Source: Ulota crispa
Lineage: Eukaryota; Streptophyta; Bryopsida; Orthotrichales; Orthotrichaceae
Direction of reading: 5' to 3'
Length of the DNA: 64,000 bases
Assembly: GCA_963920765.1 (NCBI GenBank)
Contig: OY987244.1
Coordinates: 4,218,501-4,282,500, forward strand
Shown: positions 1 to 9,811 of the stretch, one piece after another
Position numbering within the stretch: position 1 is the first letter of the stretch
Layout: every line of letters starts with the position of its first letter
Program-made: the position numbers and the translations under genes
Notes under the pieces: generated by a model
What the model saw: only the letters and a program-made list of their open reading frames with translations
The model's database searches: none
What the model was told of the DNA's origin: nothing

Positions 1-887
1 ATATGCAAAGTGATTTCAATTATTCAAATCACAATATGTAGATTTTTTTGGTAGTCAACATTTTCGAAATCTTATCTTTAAATGCTTTTTAGACCATCAT
101 CTTTTAACTTTTGTTTTCGACAGGTTACACTATGAATAATAGTTCGTATGTTTGGATGCAAGTTAAGGAGGATGAGCAATCATCAAGTGCAAATTTTTTT
201 TATGACAATTATTATTGAGTGCTAGGCAATGAGGGTACACTTGCAAACTATGCTTGAGATGAGGTGGAATCCTAGAATGTGTTCAAATATCGAACGCAAC
301 TACCATAAGAGCCCAAAGTTTCATTTGTGGGTTTTATTTTTTGAATTCTATGCTTGGATTTCAATGTTGTAACTTTGAACATTGTGCAATAACTATCTAT
401 TTACTATTTTGTTTTACTAGGGTTTACTAAGGTATGTTTATAGGTGCACACTTGAAACAAGTCAAGTTCATTTAATTCTTTCTTCTTGCTTTTATATTTG
501 AGAGAAACTTTTGAAGGTATGCTTTAAACAATTTAGATGATAAATAGATACTTTGTTGACAATATTGTAATATTAATTGGTTGTTGCAAAACATTCAATT
601 TTGGGACATTGAAAATCAAGATATGGACTTTTTAAACATATACACGAAATGATCTTTTTTTTTGTCTTGTCCAACTTTTGGATCCAACATTTGAACACCA
701 CTCTTGAACTTCAAGTACAGCTAGAAGGAATTTGTGAATGTGGCTAGAAAAACAAGTAGTTGCACTACAAGAGGCTCTACGCTTGTAACAGTGGCTTAGT
801 ATTACTCAAACCTCCAATTTCCTTAAAGGTAGTTGTTGTTGATGCAAAACCTCCTCCATCATGGTTTAGAGCTAATAAATCTCACTA
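1..887. other. AT-rich intergenic stretch, no gene seen
   Basis: No open frame of convincing length or composition is visible on either strand, and no terminal repeats were found. It ends at the TA that flanks the next element. Confidence 0.5.
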
Positions 888-1292
888 AGGTAGGACAACC
901 CATTCTCGATCGGGGCCCATTTTTGCATTGTACATTTTAGGTGTTTTTCACACATTGTAGAACTCAAAGTGGAATAGTGAATGCCACTTACACAAGGAAA
1001 TCTTGTTACATGTTAGCTTAGGAGCTAGTTTGAGAGGGTTGAAATTAGGACCGTTAAGTACTTGTATAGGAATATATCTAAGCAATTTCAAGGTTAGTGC
1101 ATAGTTGCTTTTAGGGTCCTATAAGTTGCAACTTTGCCCTTTAATATAAAATATTCTACAAAACTTTTTTCCACAAAGATTACATTCCATGATAGCTTGT
1201 TGAAAGGCTAATCCTATGGCTTTTTTTCTTGAATTTTCCCAAACCTTGAGGTACCCTAATCCTTAAATGGTTGGGTATGGGTATGTCTACCT
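888..1292 (-). mobile_element. MITE of the AGGTAG family, copy 1
   Basis: The ends are inverted copies, AGGTAGGACAACCC on the left and GGGTATGTCTACCT on the right, and TA lies on both sides, as expected for a Tc1/mariner (Stowaway-like) insertion. The interior is the reverse complement of the elements at 18277-18684 and 7546-7949; shared blocks include the sequence around GGGTACC and the tract beginning TTTTTGTGGAAAA. It has no coding capacity. Confidence 0.65.
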
Positions 1293-1354
1293 TAGATATA
1301 CAATCCATGGTAGTTAAGAAAATTCTCTTAATGATTAATGAACCTTATTTTAAA

Positions 1355-2172
1355 GGGAATTATATAGGCACACATGGGTTTGATGTATACACACCTAGTG
1401 GGGTGGAGGTAAAGTTTAAATATTTACCATCAACAAGTTGAATTTAGAAAACCTAAATTTAGATTTGGATTCAAAAAGGGACCAACTAGGTGGACCCCCC
1501 AATTGCTACGCGGACACCCCCCATAGCCAAATCTATTAAACTTGAGATTATTATTATGCTAAAATATGATATAAATCAAAGCAATACTTTAGTGCACATT
1601 TGCGTTTACAAGCGTTGCAAACACACAACAAATTTGCCTCATTTGTGACACAATTGGGAGTTAAACCAATTGCTCCCTTCATTTATTGGTTTGACTCTTG
1701 ACTATGTCACAAATGAGGAAGATTTGTTGATGTTTGGAGCGCTTGTAAACACAAGTGTATGCTAAAATATTGCTTTGATTTCATTTCATACTTTAGCATA
1801 ATAATAATCTCAAATTTAATAGACTTGGCTATGGGGGTGTTTGCATAGCAATTGGGGGGTGTCCACCTAGTCGGTCCCTTCAAACATCTTGATTTAGTTT
1901 AGAACCACAAAGGAGTTTACAATTGAACAATACCTAGTGGAAAAGCTTAGCTCTTTTTACAAACAAGGGTAAAAGTGATAATTTGCCCCTTAGCTAAGTT
2001 TTTTTATTAGGCATTGTTCAATTGTAACCTCCTTTGTGGTCCTTTGTAGTTCTAAACTAAATCTAGATTTCTAATATCAAATATTCCAAATTCAACTTGA
2101 TAATAAATATTTAAAATTCACCCCTTCCTAGTGTGCATATAGCAAACACTAGGTGTATAGATATCAATTCCC
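1355..2172. mobile_element. Foldback hAT-like MITE, GGGAATTGATAT family, interrupted
   Basis: Long inverted arms begin GGGAATTATATAGG and end ATATCAATTCCC. The inner arms (around AGTTTAGAACCACAAAGG and its complement) match the element at 18763-19394, which has a perfect 8-bp target duplication. Here no clean duplication remains, so this copy is older or its flanks have changed. A second MITE (1478-1878) sits inside the left arm. The right end carries two tandem versions of the terminal unit, the state from which the minisatellite in the other copy appears to have grown. Confidence 0.7.
1478..1878. mobile_element. Nested hAT-like MITE, 401 bp
   Basis: Terminal inverted repeats start GGGACCAACTAGGTGGA and end TCCACCTAGTCGGTCCC; the inverted similarity continues inward past CCCCCCAATTGCT. 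The flanks TTCAAAAA and TTCAAACA match at 7 of 8 positions, consistent with an 8-bp target duplication. It interrupts the left arm of 1355-2172, so it inserted later. Confidence 0.7.
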
Positions 2173-2299
2173 TATAAAATCATGGATTAGGCTATGCAAA
2201 AGTAGAGCTTTTTTTATGAAAGCAAAATGCGAAGCCAATGTCGTGCTTTCATGTTACAAGTAACAAATAATTGGATCATGTTCAATTATGTTGTATTAA

Positions 2300-2701
2300 C
2301 CCCTAAACGACCACAGGGGATCATAGATTCTTGGTTGTATTTTAATTCTATGGTGACTCAAATATGGTTTTTGTTATTTTCTTGGCACGGATTGTGAATC
2401 GGAGCAGCTAGACAAGAGCACTTGCTCTTGGCGCTCCCGCAACGTGTTCATTTTGGAGATCCACCGCAAGATTCCGTAAGACGCAAATACGCTCCAACTA
2501 CGTATTTGTAATAGCCCACCTCTAGTACAAACTCTTTGCAAAGTCGAAAAAACCATTGCAAAAACATGCCAAACATCGCAAACGGTGGAGAAGAGCAGCA
2601 ATACACAACCCTCAAAAATCCAAGCAAAACCCAAAACAACACTTTTGAATACAGGAAAAACACCCTATTTGGCCACAGCGGCACACTATGTCATTTAGGG
2701 G
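2300..2701 (+). mobile_element. TTAA-flanked (piggyBac-type) MITE, 402 bp
   Basis: It runs from CCCCTAAACGACC to the inverted end ATTTAGGGG, with TTAA directly repeated on each side (2296-2299, 2702-2705). It is the same element in opposite orientation as 50088-50490 (403 bp). The open frames here and on the other strand are chance products of its composition. Confidence 0.75.
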
Positions 2702-2705
2702 TTAA

Positions 2706-3983
2706 GGGTTTTGAAAATACACCAACATACTCAAGGAGCTCCATGTTATGAAAAAGTTTTATGGGAGTTATGAATCAGCACATGTTCACTCTCGACCCCA
2801 AGAGAAGAGAGGAGATTTTGCATCAAGAGAAGTTACATCGAGTAAGTTCGAGTAGGGGTACCTTCCTTGAAAACCAAGCCTTCACTAAACGGATAGAGCC
2901 TCTTATAGTATGGCTACTTGCTTTGCTTTTAGGGCCATCGATTCTATTGTAAAGAAGTATGTTTTGTTTGAATGTCACTTAGAATACTTGTGCATTACAG
3001 AATTGGATAGGGTTGTGAATCATATTCCATATAACTTATAAAGGTAAAATGAAGGATTAGAGGAAACGTCCGTAAAGTGTCTGATCCAAATTTTGAAGAG
3101 GATTGCAAAAAAACCTGTTTTTTCGGACTCTTATGGAACCGTATATAACAACCGACGATCAAAAACCATGGAAATTTCTGACAAAAAGCTCTGGCATGAA
3201 AATGCAGAACCTTGAAAACCAGCACAATAAGCGTCACTTAAGGTAGGCGCACCCATAAGCGTGGAAATAAGGGTTTTGGAGTAGGTATGGAAACCAAAAA
3301 TATTGGCATCAATTTCAAGGTTCCAACTGCAAGCATTTGTTCACAAATATTTTTCAAAGTCCAAAATCATTGAAATTGTAGGAACCATGTGTAAGAGATG
3401 TTAAAAACAAGACTTGTTGGTTCTTAAATAGTGAGATGGGTACTCAAAACCATCATGGAGTCACCCACAACCATCACTTTATCACCCATAAATATCACTT
3501 AAGTACCCATAACCACCGTGACTTTGTCAGTGATGCCCTTGAGGACATCACGCCCATGGGTGCAGCAACCTTAAGTGTTTGCAAAGTTTGGCACTAAGGT
3601 AGGAACACCCATAAGCATTAGTGTCCCCATAACTGTCATTTCTAAAATCTTGAAAAATCTGTGGAAGTGAATAGATGTAATGACAAAGATGTACAACATG
3701 TGAACATGAAATCTTAATAGTGGTTATGGGTGCAATGCCAGTTTGCTCTTTAAAAATTCACAACTTATTCTTACAATATCCAAATAATGCATTTGAATGT
3801 GCAAACTCATTATTTTTCTGTTCCTAATAGGATCCTATAGTTTGCTAGATGTTTATTGATACTCATCATGTTCAAAACCCTTAGTTTGACACTTGTGGGT
3901 GTACATATCTTACACTTCAAACCAATACTTTGTTCTAAAGAACAACACCTTCACCAAAAGTGAAACTTCTATGAAGAATGAGA
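2706..3983. other. Intergenic; possible decayed MITE at about 3238-3581
   Basis: Around 3236 the sequence CTTAAGGTAGGCGCACCC is mirrored near 3560-3581 by GGGTGCAGCAACCTTAAG, suggesting a decayed relative of the AGGTAG elements. A further one-sided AAGGTAGGAACACCC lies near 3596. The 63-codon frame at 2761-2952 has no recognisable domain and I do not call it. Confidence 0.35.
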
Positions 3984-4073
3984 AGTTGTAGAGTAGATAT
4001 AGGAGCCAATAGGAGTTGCAGAGTGGATATAGGAGCCCATAGGAGTTGTAGAGTGGATATACAAACCAATAGG
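3984..4073. repeat. 30-bp tandem repeat, three copies
   Basis: Three consecutive units start AGTTGTAGAG or AGTTGCAGAG at 3984, 4014 and 4044, each continuing TGGATATAGGAGCC with a few differences. The period is a multiple of three, so reading frames stay open across it without implying a gene. Confidence 0.85.
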
Positions 4074-4782
4074 AGCACTTCTCCATGAAGGTGTGACTCT
4101 CCTTTTGTAGGGGGTGGAAAATGGAAAATGAGTTTATCTAAAAGATGGTGATGTGGTGAGTAAGCAAATTGCATTCACATTGAAACAAGAACAAGAAGGG
4201 GTGAAAACAAGAAAAACGAGGTGAAAAAGATATATTGGTAAAGACTTCACATACTAAAACTTCCTCACAGTTCTCCTTTGAAGGTGAAGGTGAAGAAGAA
4301 AACTTCTCAATCTTCATACAACAGAGCCTCTGCAAATCAAGGATAGAGTGCCACATCCCCATTCTCTGAAAATTAAGAATGGGGGTGAAGAAGGTGTGAC
4401 TACCCGTAATGTTCAGCGTATGGCGCTGCATGAAACTATAAAACAAAGATACTAGAAACGCTTAAAAAAAACGCTCAAAACAAAGCTTCGACAAAAATTC
4501 TTTTAAGTGCAGTGATGCGAAATGCTTGAAAATCAAGAGAACAGTAAGAGTCAGTTGCAGTGTTTCCAGAGTATGATGTGAGGTTTGGATCAACACTCTG
4601 TTCTCAAGAACAATGTGCATTTTATGGCATTTTATGGAGCCGAAGAGAAGTCCAGACCCTGTGACTCTAGAAATGCTTTAAATGCAAAAACACTTTGAAG
4701 CAAAAAATGCTTGAAAAACGTTTGAAAAAAGAGAGGAAGTGATATATCGAATGCTTGCAGAATACGAACTTGCTGAAACTAG
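4074..4782. other. 3' flank of the RGP-like gene
   Basis: AT-rich sequence downstream of the minus-strand gene. No poly-A tract abuts the stop codon, so there is no direct sign of a fresh retrocopy tail. Nothing else is recognised. Confidence 0.4.
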
Positions 4783-5769
4783 CTATGGAGCAGCGGAGGA
4801 GCGGTGTCCAAGCTTCCTCCAAGCCGAAATCCAGGCCTGCATTGACGATGCAACCTCCTTGAACATTGGATCGGAGTTCGCCAAGTGCACATTCACTTGC
4901 TCCGCGATTTCAAGATAACAAGCTTCGACGTCCAGTGGATTGCCACTCAATCGAGTAGTACGAAAAAACTCCGCAATCAAATCGAGCTTGTTATGTTGTG
5001 CTTGCTCTAATTCCTTCTGCTCGCTCCGGAAAACATACGGCAAGCCCGTTTTGATACCCCAAGGGAAGTGATCACAGACCGTCTTACAACACAAGCCCGA
5101 CCAAAGCTCTCCGGCGTCACCGATTTGCGGAGGCTCAAACATAAGCGCACCGACGCGGTGTCTATCAAACGCGAGATTGATGCCATTGAATGTAAACAAC
5201 ACATGTTTCGGAATAGTAAGCACGGCATCGACGTACCGTGACGACGAGCTGTTCATCCAGGAGCCTTGAGAGATCGCCGTCGGCACGCCTTCTCGCAAGC
5301 TGAACGGATACCCGCGCACGAAGTCGGCGCCCTTGCGAAACGGATCGTACAACGTGTTAAAGAACAACGGCGCTGCAGGAGACTTAAGGTTCTTGAGATG
5401 CTCCACGACCGGGTTGACGACATAGCCGTCCGTGTCAACCGCCGGTGCGCATCCCGGTTCCATGGTGAACACATAACGCCGCTTCGAGACCAGATAGCCG
5501 AAGCTCCGGCATGCGTTTCCGGTTAGTTTCAGTTTGCGGTAAAGCTCGGCACCTAAGAGCTTCTCCATGTCCGAACGAGTGTGAATCTCCACGTCCTCAA
5601 ACCCTTGCGGCACTCGGATCGGTGCCGCAAAGTCTTCCCCCTGGATTATTATCAAATGGCACCCGTTCAGTAGCTCCTGCCATGGCGTCAGGTGGCGCAA
5701 ATCGGGACTCAGCGCTGCCACCACCACGTCCACCTCCGCGAAGTCCACTTCGGGCATCGGCTTCACCAT
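4783..5769 (-). CDS. RGP5-like reversibly glycosylated polypeptide (UDP-arabinopyranose mutase family)
   Basis: One uninterrupted 328-aa frame, GC-rich compared with its flanks. The family is cytosolic or Golgi-associated and interconverts UDP-arabinopyranose and UDP-arabinofuranose for cell-wall synthesis; the RGP5 class has no demonstrated mutase activity. Family blocks are clear: GYLVSKRRYVFT (about residues 91-102), FFNTLYDPFRKGADFVRGYP (136-155), SLREGVPTA, RYVDAVLTIPK, INLAFDR, GIKTGLPYV. Both conserved arginines (R152 in DFVRG, R159 in SLREG) remain, the first being the glycosylated position in family members. Two things are odd. The acidic IDDDC motif reads MEPGC (103-107), and the loop after WMN is about 14 residues shorter than in RGP1. 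A D-rich DDMW segment is also altered (GELW). I chose ATG at 5769; the frame upstream begins only with TTG. Lack of introns suggests a retrogene. Family assignment is firm; catalytic activity is doubtful. Confidence 0.88.
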   Translation of the reverse strand: MVKPMPEVDFAEVDVVVAALSPDLRHLTPWQELLNGCHLIIIQGEDFAAPIRVPQGFEDVEIHTRSDMEKLLGAELYRKLKLTGNACRSFGYLVSKRRYVFTMEPGCAPAVDTDGYVVNPVVEHLKNLKSPAAPLFFNTLYDPFRKGADFVRGYPFSLREGVPTAISQGSWMNSSSSRYVDAVLTIPKHVLFTFNGINLAFDRHRVGALMFEPPQIGDAGELWSGLCCKTVCDHFPWGIKTGLPYVFRSEQKELEQAQHNKLDLIAEFFRTTRLSGNPLDVEACYLEIAEQVNVHLANSDPMFKEVASSMQAWISAWRKLGHRSSAAP

Positions 5770-6164
5770 CTCGGACCAAAATTCGACCTGCAAGACCTCT
5801 CAATCCAGCTTAAGCTCAATCCGAATCTTACTCGATCTTAAGGACTTGATCTGAATGTAAAGCTCTGTTACGGTTGCATATTTCGAGCAATGCTGACACA
5901 TTAGAGCGGAATAACTTACAGAGATGCGTGACGACGATTGAGATGTCTATTTGCAATGTGGAAAATTGTGCGGAATAACTTAAGCAGGAGCTTAATAAAC
6001 TCAATGAAAAGCTTACTCTGCGGAGCGGGAGGTGCGGGAGATGCGTGATAAGTTATGCCGCAGTGCAAATTTAGAGCGCAGCGTGCACGGAATTTGTTGA
6101 CGAAAACGGCTGCGGTATTCAAAGACTGCAGAAACAAAGAGATCGAGGAAGAAGAAAGTCGAAA
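5770..6164. other. Upstream region of the RGP-like gene
   Basis: This probably holds the promoter and 5' UTR of the minus-strand gene. A phrase like GGAGATGCGTGA recurs (near 5920 and 6037) next to AATAACTTA-type sequence, but I cannot assign a function to it. Confidence 0.35.
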
Positions 6165-6580
6165 GGAGCAACAAGGGAGCTTGGATGGATGAAGCATGGA
6201 TAGGTGAACACGTGAAGATTGGATGGGCGAAGTCATGTGGACGGACAGATCACAGATGAAGTCTGGGTGGATGGACGAAGAATCGGATGGAAGGTTTGGT
6301 GAAGCCTGGATGGATGGAGATTGAGGTTTGGATGGATGAGGTTTAGATGGATGAGGTTTAGATGGATGAAGCATGGATAGTTTGGTACTTTGGTGAAGCC
6401 TGGATAGATGGATGAGGTTTGGACGGATGAAGAATGGATGCATTATGTTTGGATTGGTGGATGGATGAGGTCTGGATATGGGATGGAATGAAGTCTGGAT
6501 ATGGGATGGAATGAAGTGGATATGGAATGGTTGAAGTTTGGATATGGGATGGTTGAAGTCTGGATATAGATGAGTGGAGT
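6165..6580. repeat. Degenerate GGATGGATG minisatellite
   Basis: The array is built on GGATGGATG. It includes a clean stretch of about three GATGGATGAGGTTTA units near 6325-6372, and about five units of roughly 23 bp containing TCTGGATATGGGATGG near 6468-6570. The histidine/serine/proline-rich open frame on the minus strand across it is a product of the repeat. Confidence 0.75.
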
Positions 6581-6676
6581 ACTGTAGTACCAAGAGTTAC
6601 GTACGTGATTAAAGGTTGGATGTGCTAAGCTATTTCAAAGGACATGGTAAAATAGTAATGGCTTTGTTATGAAGTT

Positions 6677-6880
6677 AAGGGGAAATTTTATGGATACCCC
6701 TAAAGTTGGCCATATTTGTTTAGGTAACCCTGGTTTTTCAGAAATTCCTCAAAATTTCTTTGGACCATACTTTTCATGCGTTTGTTTCATTGTGTTAAGA
6801 AATTTTGTGCAATTTCTGAAAAACCAGGGTTACCTAAACAAATATGGCAAACTTCAGGGTATCCATCAAATTTCCCCTAA
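6677..6880. mobile_element. Foldback MITE, GGGAAAATTTCATGGATACC family, copy 1
   Basis: Left arm begins GGGGAAATTTTATGGATACC and the right arm ends GGGTATCCATCAAATTTCCCC; both arms share GTTTAGGTAACCCTGG with the complement opposite. It is related to the elements at 25804-26100, 26139-26441 and 42889-43197. No clear target duplication here. Confidence 0.7.
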
Positions 6881-7003
6881 GGTTAATAGTACATGTTTAG
6901 AAGAAATCCTATGTGGTTATAAGAAAAGGCATTCGTTGGCTGTTGAAAGCAAGTACAATTACAGTAGTACTCCTGTAAGTTGATACAATTCATAATTTAG
7001 TTA

Positions 7004-7142
7004 GAGCATCCCAATGCAACTGGAAAACAGACCTGGAAAACCAAGTCTGACATATTCATAGCCATTAGATCATGATCTAATGGCTATGAATATGTCAGAC
7101 TTGGTTTTCCAAGTCTGTTTTCCGGTTGCATTGGGGATGCCC
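7004..7142. mobile_element. Tourist-like palindromic MITE, 139 bp
   Basis: An almost perfect palindrome begins GAGCATCCCAATGCAAC and ends GTTGCATTGGGGATGCCC, with TTA directly repeated on both sides. Ends of the GGCATCCCCAATGC type with a 3-bp TTA/TAA target are typical of PIF/Harbinger-derived MITEs. Confidence 0.8.
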
Positions 7143-7323
7143 TTACAACTTTTGAACGACGGGATATTTATCAAAGGAGATCAAAATTGAACGAGACTTA
7201 CCCATTTATTGCTCATCAAGTCTGTCAAAGCTTGCAGCATGATTTTGGTGCTTCTAAAATAAACCAATTTTTTCTAAAAAATTAGCTTTTGTAGGGGTGT
7301 AGCTCAATTTAAGGTATGTAAGG

Positions 7324-7545
7324 TTAGAGGTTCTAATTCCAATCAGGTTCTAATTCCAGTTAGCTCTAGGAACATTTGACATTTTACAAGAAATATCTAT
7401 GGCTGTCATTGATGAGTTAGGTAGGCTTAGCAATATGCTAAGCCTACCTAACTCATCAATGAGAGCCATAGATATTTCTTGTAAAATGTCAGATGTTCCT
7501 AGAGCTAATCGGAACTAGAGCCTGATCGGAATTAGAACCTCTAAA
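7324..7545. mobile_element. Palindromic MITE, GAGGTTCTAATTCC ends
   Basis: A long inverted repeat centred near 7435 has arms GAGGTTCTAATTCC and GGAATTAGAACCTC. The middle part (TCATTGATGAGTT) recalls the element at 16870-17051. It lies directly against the MITE at 7546-7949 and seems to have replaced or obscured that element's left end. Confidence 0.65.
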
Positions 7546-7949
7546 CTTACACCCATCAGCAACTCTTTAAGGGTTTGGGGTACCCAAGGTCTTAGAAAAT
7601 TCAAAAAAAAAAATCAGTTGGATTAGTCTTTCAACAAGCTCTCATGGAATGTAATTTTTGTGGAAAAAAGTAATATAGAATATTTTATACTAAATGGCAA
7701 AGTTGCACCTCAAAGGTCAATCCTAAAACCAACTCTAGACCCACCTTGAGACTGCTTGGATGTGTTCCTATACTAGCAGTGGATGGTCCCAATATCAATC
7801 CTCCCTAAGCAGCTTAGCAATTGACATGTGGCAGTATTTGCTTGTGCAAGAGGTATTCACTACTCTACTTTGGGTTCAAGAGTGGGTGGAGAAGCCCACA
7901 ACAGTAGGATGGGGAATTGGGAAGCAATCACTGTTGGGTGTGCCTACCT
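7546..7949 (+). mobile_element. MITE of the AGGTAG family, copy 2, left end lost
   Basis: The right end GTGCCTACCT is followed by TA. The body matches 18277-18684 (the GGGTACC block near 7580, TTTTTGTGGAAAAA near 7656, GATGGTCCCAAT near 7783). The left terminal sequence is not recognisable. Confidence 0.6.
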
Positions 7950-8540
7950 TAAACCTTTCTTGTTATAGCTCAATATCTCATGTGCAGAATGTAAAGTATT
8001 GGAATTTAGAGGTATTAATATATAGCCACAAAACCAAGTCATGAATGGAATTTGTATCTACTTATAGAGGATTTTGAGTTATGAAAGATCAACTTAGAGA
8101 GGTTTTATTGTAGTTAATAGAAAATGAGAGTCATTTAGTATGTTCAAATGGTTGGAAGCTTGGGAGTGTAAATTTATCTACATTGCCCAATGAAAGTTCT
8201 ACTACCCATTGCTCAATCATGTTATTTATATGTACAATGTCATTTTGTCATTGTGAGTAGCTTTTGGTGTAAACATTTGGCAATAAACATCTTTCCATAT
8301 AGGTTTTTCTTTCTTTCTATCACCCTAAAAACCCCTAAAAACTTGCATGCTTCTATATTGCAGTCACTTTGAGAAAAAAAAAACTGTAAATTAAACAAAA
8401 AGACGTATCCTTTTTGAGGTTTGAGATCAATTATAAGAATCTACCATAGGAGAAACTAAATCAAAATTATGAAAGTGTCAACTATAAAAATTGTTGTAAG
8501 GTTTGCTTCATCTGGTTTACTATAAACAAAAAGCACCAAT
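7950..8540. other. No gene seen
   Basis: AT-rich sequence without convincing open frames or terminal repeats. Confidence 0.4.
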
Positions 8541-8685
8541 CATAGGTAAAAAAACGGGTACACAATGACTAAGTGACAATGATTAAACCATGACTATACA
8601 ATCATTTTACAGTCATTTTGTAGTTGTTGTTTAGTCATTGCAGTCATTGTCACTTAGTCATTGTGGACCAATTTTTTTACCTATG
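8541..8685. mobile_element. Small foldback MITE, CATAGGTAAAAAAA ends
   Basis: Ends CATAGGTAAAAAAA and TTTTTTTACCTATG are inverted, followed inward by the matching pair CACAATGACTAAGTGACAAT and its complement. It is about 145 bp and non-coding. Confidence 0.7.
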
Positions 8686-9412
8686 GATAAAAAAGACTTA
8701 AAAAGTGCAATTATCATGAATACAATACAATTTATTTCCACTAGTGCAAGGTCCCTTCATACCAATTTAGGTGAACTTTGTCAAACTAGTGTGAAGGGAT
8801 GGCATGCCTTGTGCTTTCATTCTCCTAATAGGAATCTTGGACACAACCTTTAATTTGTTGCCCTTCAAATAGCAACTTGGAGGAGCAACTTTTATGATGC
8901 AACATCTTTCATGCATTTTCTAATTGAAGATGTGCTCAAAAAATATCTTCAAGATTTTGGCAATCAATCACAATATTTGAGATAATATTTAAGCATTGTA
9001 GCCCTTGTACACAAAATTTAATTAATTTATTGTGGTTATTTTTCCGTTGCAAATTCACTTCTTTTCTATAGTACTACATATTTGTGTTATTTGTCCAAGA
9101 CAAAGATTGAAATGATTTGTGTAGTAATTGTGAAGTAACACTTTTATCCAATAAATTTATAGTAACACATTGAGCTTGATTAAATCTAAGTTATAGGCAC
9201 CTAAAATGCACTTGATTACATTAAGCTTTTAAGCATTGTGATATTCTGATGTTGCATGAAAAATAACATTAATGCTTTAATGTTTTGGTCGATTGAGGGA
9301 ATGATATTTTGGAAGGGGCTTTTTCCTTGATCTACGTTATTGAGAAGTTGATTGACATTGTTAGGAAGATCACACCAAACATAAAACCTATCATAGAGTA
9401 ACAATGATGTAA
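8686..9412. other. No gene seen
   Basis: AT-rich, with no supported coding or structural feature. Confidence 0.4.
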
Positions 9413-9420
9413 TAAAAAAA

Positions 9421-9803
9421 GGGAATTGCTAAAGCCACACCCAAAATTGCTAATGCTACACCCCAAGGTGTGCTTTAAGTAAGAAATGTGAGAACTTACT
9501 GTTGATTTTGTTGTTTGTAAAACAAAAATTAGTTTCACCTACATCATTCTAAGGTTGCATTCAAAAAAATTGGAAGTGCTTGAATTTAGGATTACAGATA
9601 TAAAACTTTTGAATCACTTAAAGCAAAAATACATAAAAAGAATAGCAATGGTGCAAAAAAAGTTCAACAAGGTTTTATATTTGTTCTTGTTTCTTTCAAG
9701 ATAGTAATGCCATGATTACATGAATGATGGACCACTTGAACACAAAATATAGCACTACAAAATCAAATTATATGCTCATAGGGGTGTGGCATTAGCAATT
9801 CCC
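9421..9803. mobile_element. hAT-like MITE, GGGAATTGCTAAAGCC family, copy 1
   Basis: Ends GGGAATTGCTAAAGCCACAC and GTGTGGCATTAGCAATTCCC are inverted. Flanks TAAAAAAA and TAAAAAAT agree at 7 of 8 positions. The element is 383 bp; its sister at 28711-29092 is 382 bp. Confidence 0.75.
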
Positions 9804-9811
9804 TAAAAAAT

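Noticed and set aside
2374-2751. Several overlapping frames of 70-86 codons on both strands
   Set aside because: They lie within the 402-bp TTAA-flanked MITE; the sister copy at 50088-50490 does not keep the same frames.
3238-3983. Possible complete MITE with AAGGTAG ends
   Set aside because: The ends are short and the interior does not match the other family members, so I list it only as a possible decayed element.
5770-5793. Eight-codon N-terminal extension of the RGP-like protein
   Set aside because: The longer frame starts with TTG. The ATG at 5769, in a good context, matches the family start better.
5916-6593. 225-codon His/Ser/Pro-rich frame on the minus strand
   Set aside because: It follows the GGATGGATG minisatellite; composition is repeat-driven and no domain is seen.
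7004-7142. Palindrome considered as a microRNA precursor
   Set aside because: Conserved TTA target duplication and GGCATCCCCAATGC-type ends make it a Tourist-like MITE; no reason to prefer a miRNA without small-RNA data.
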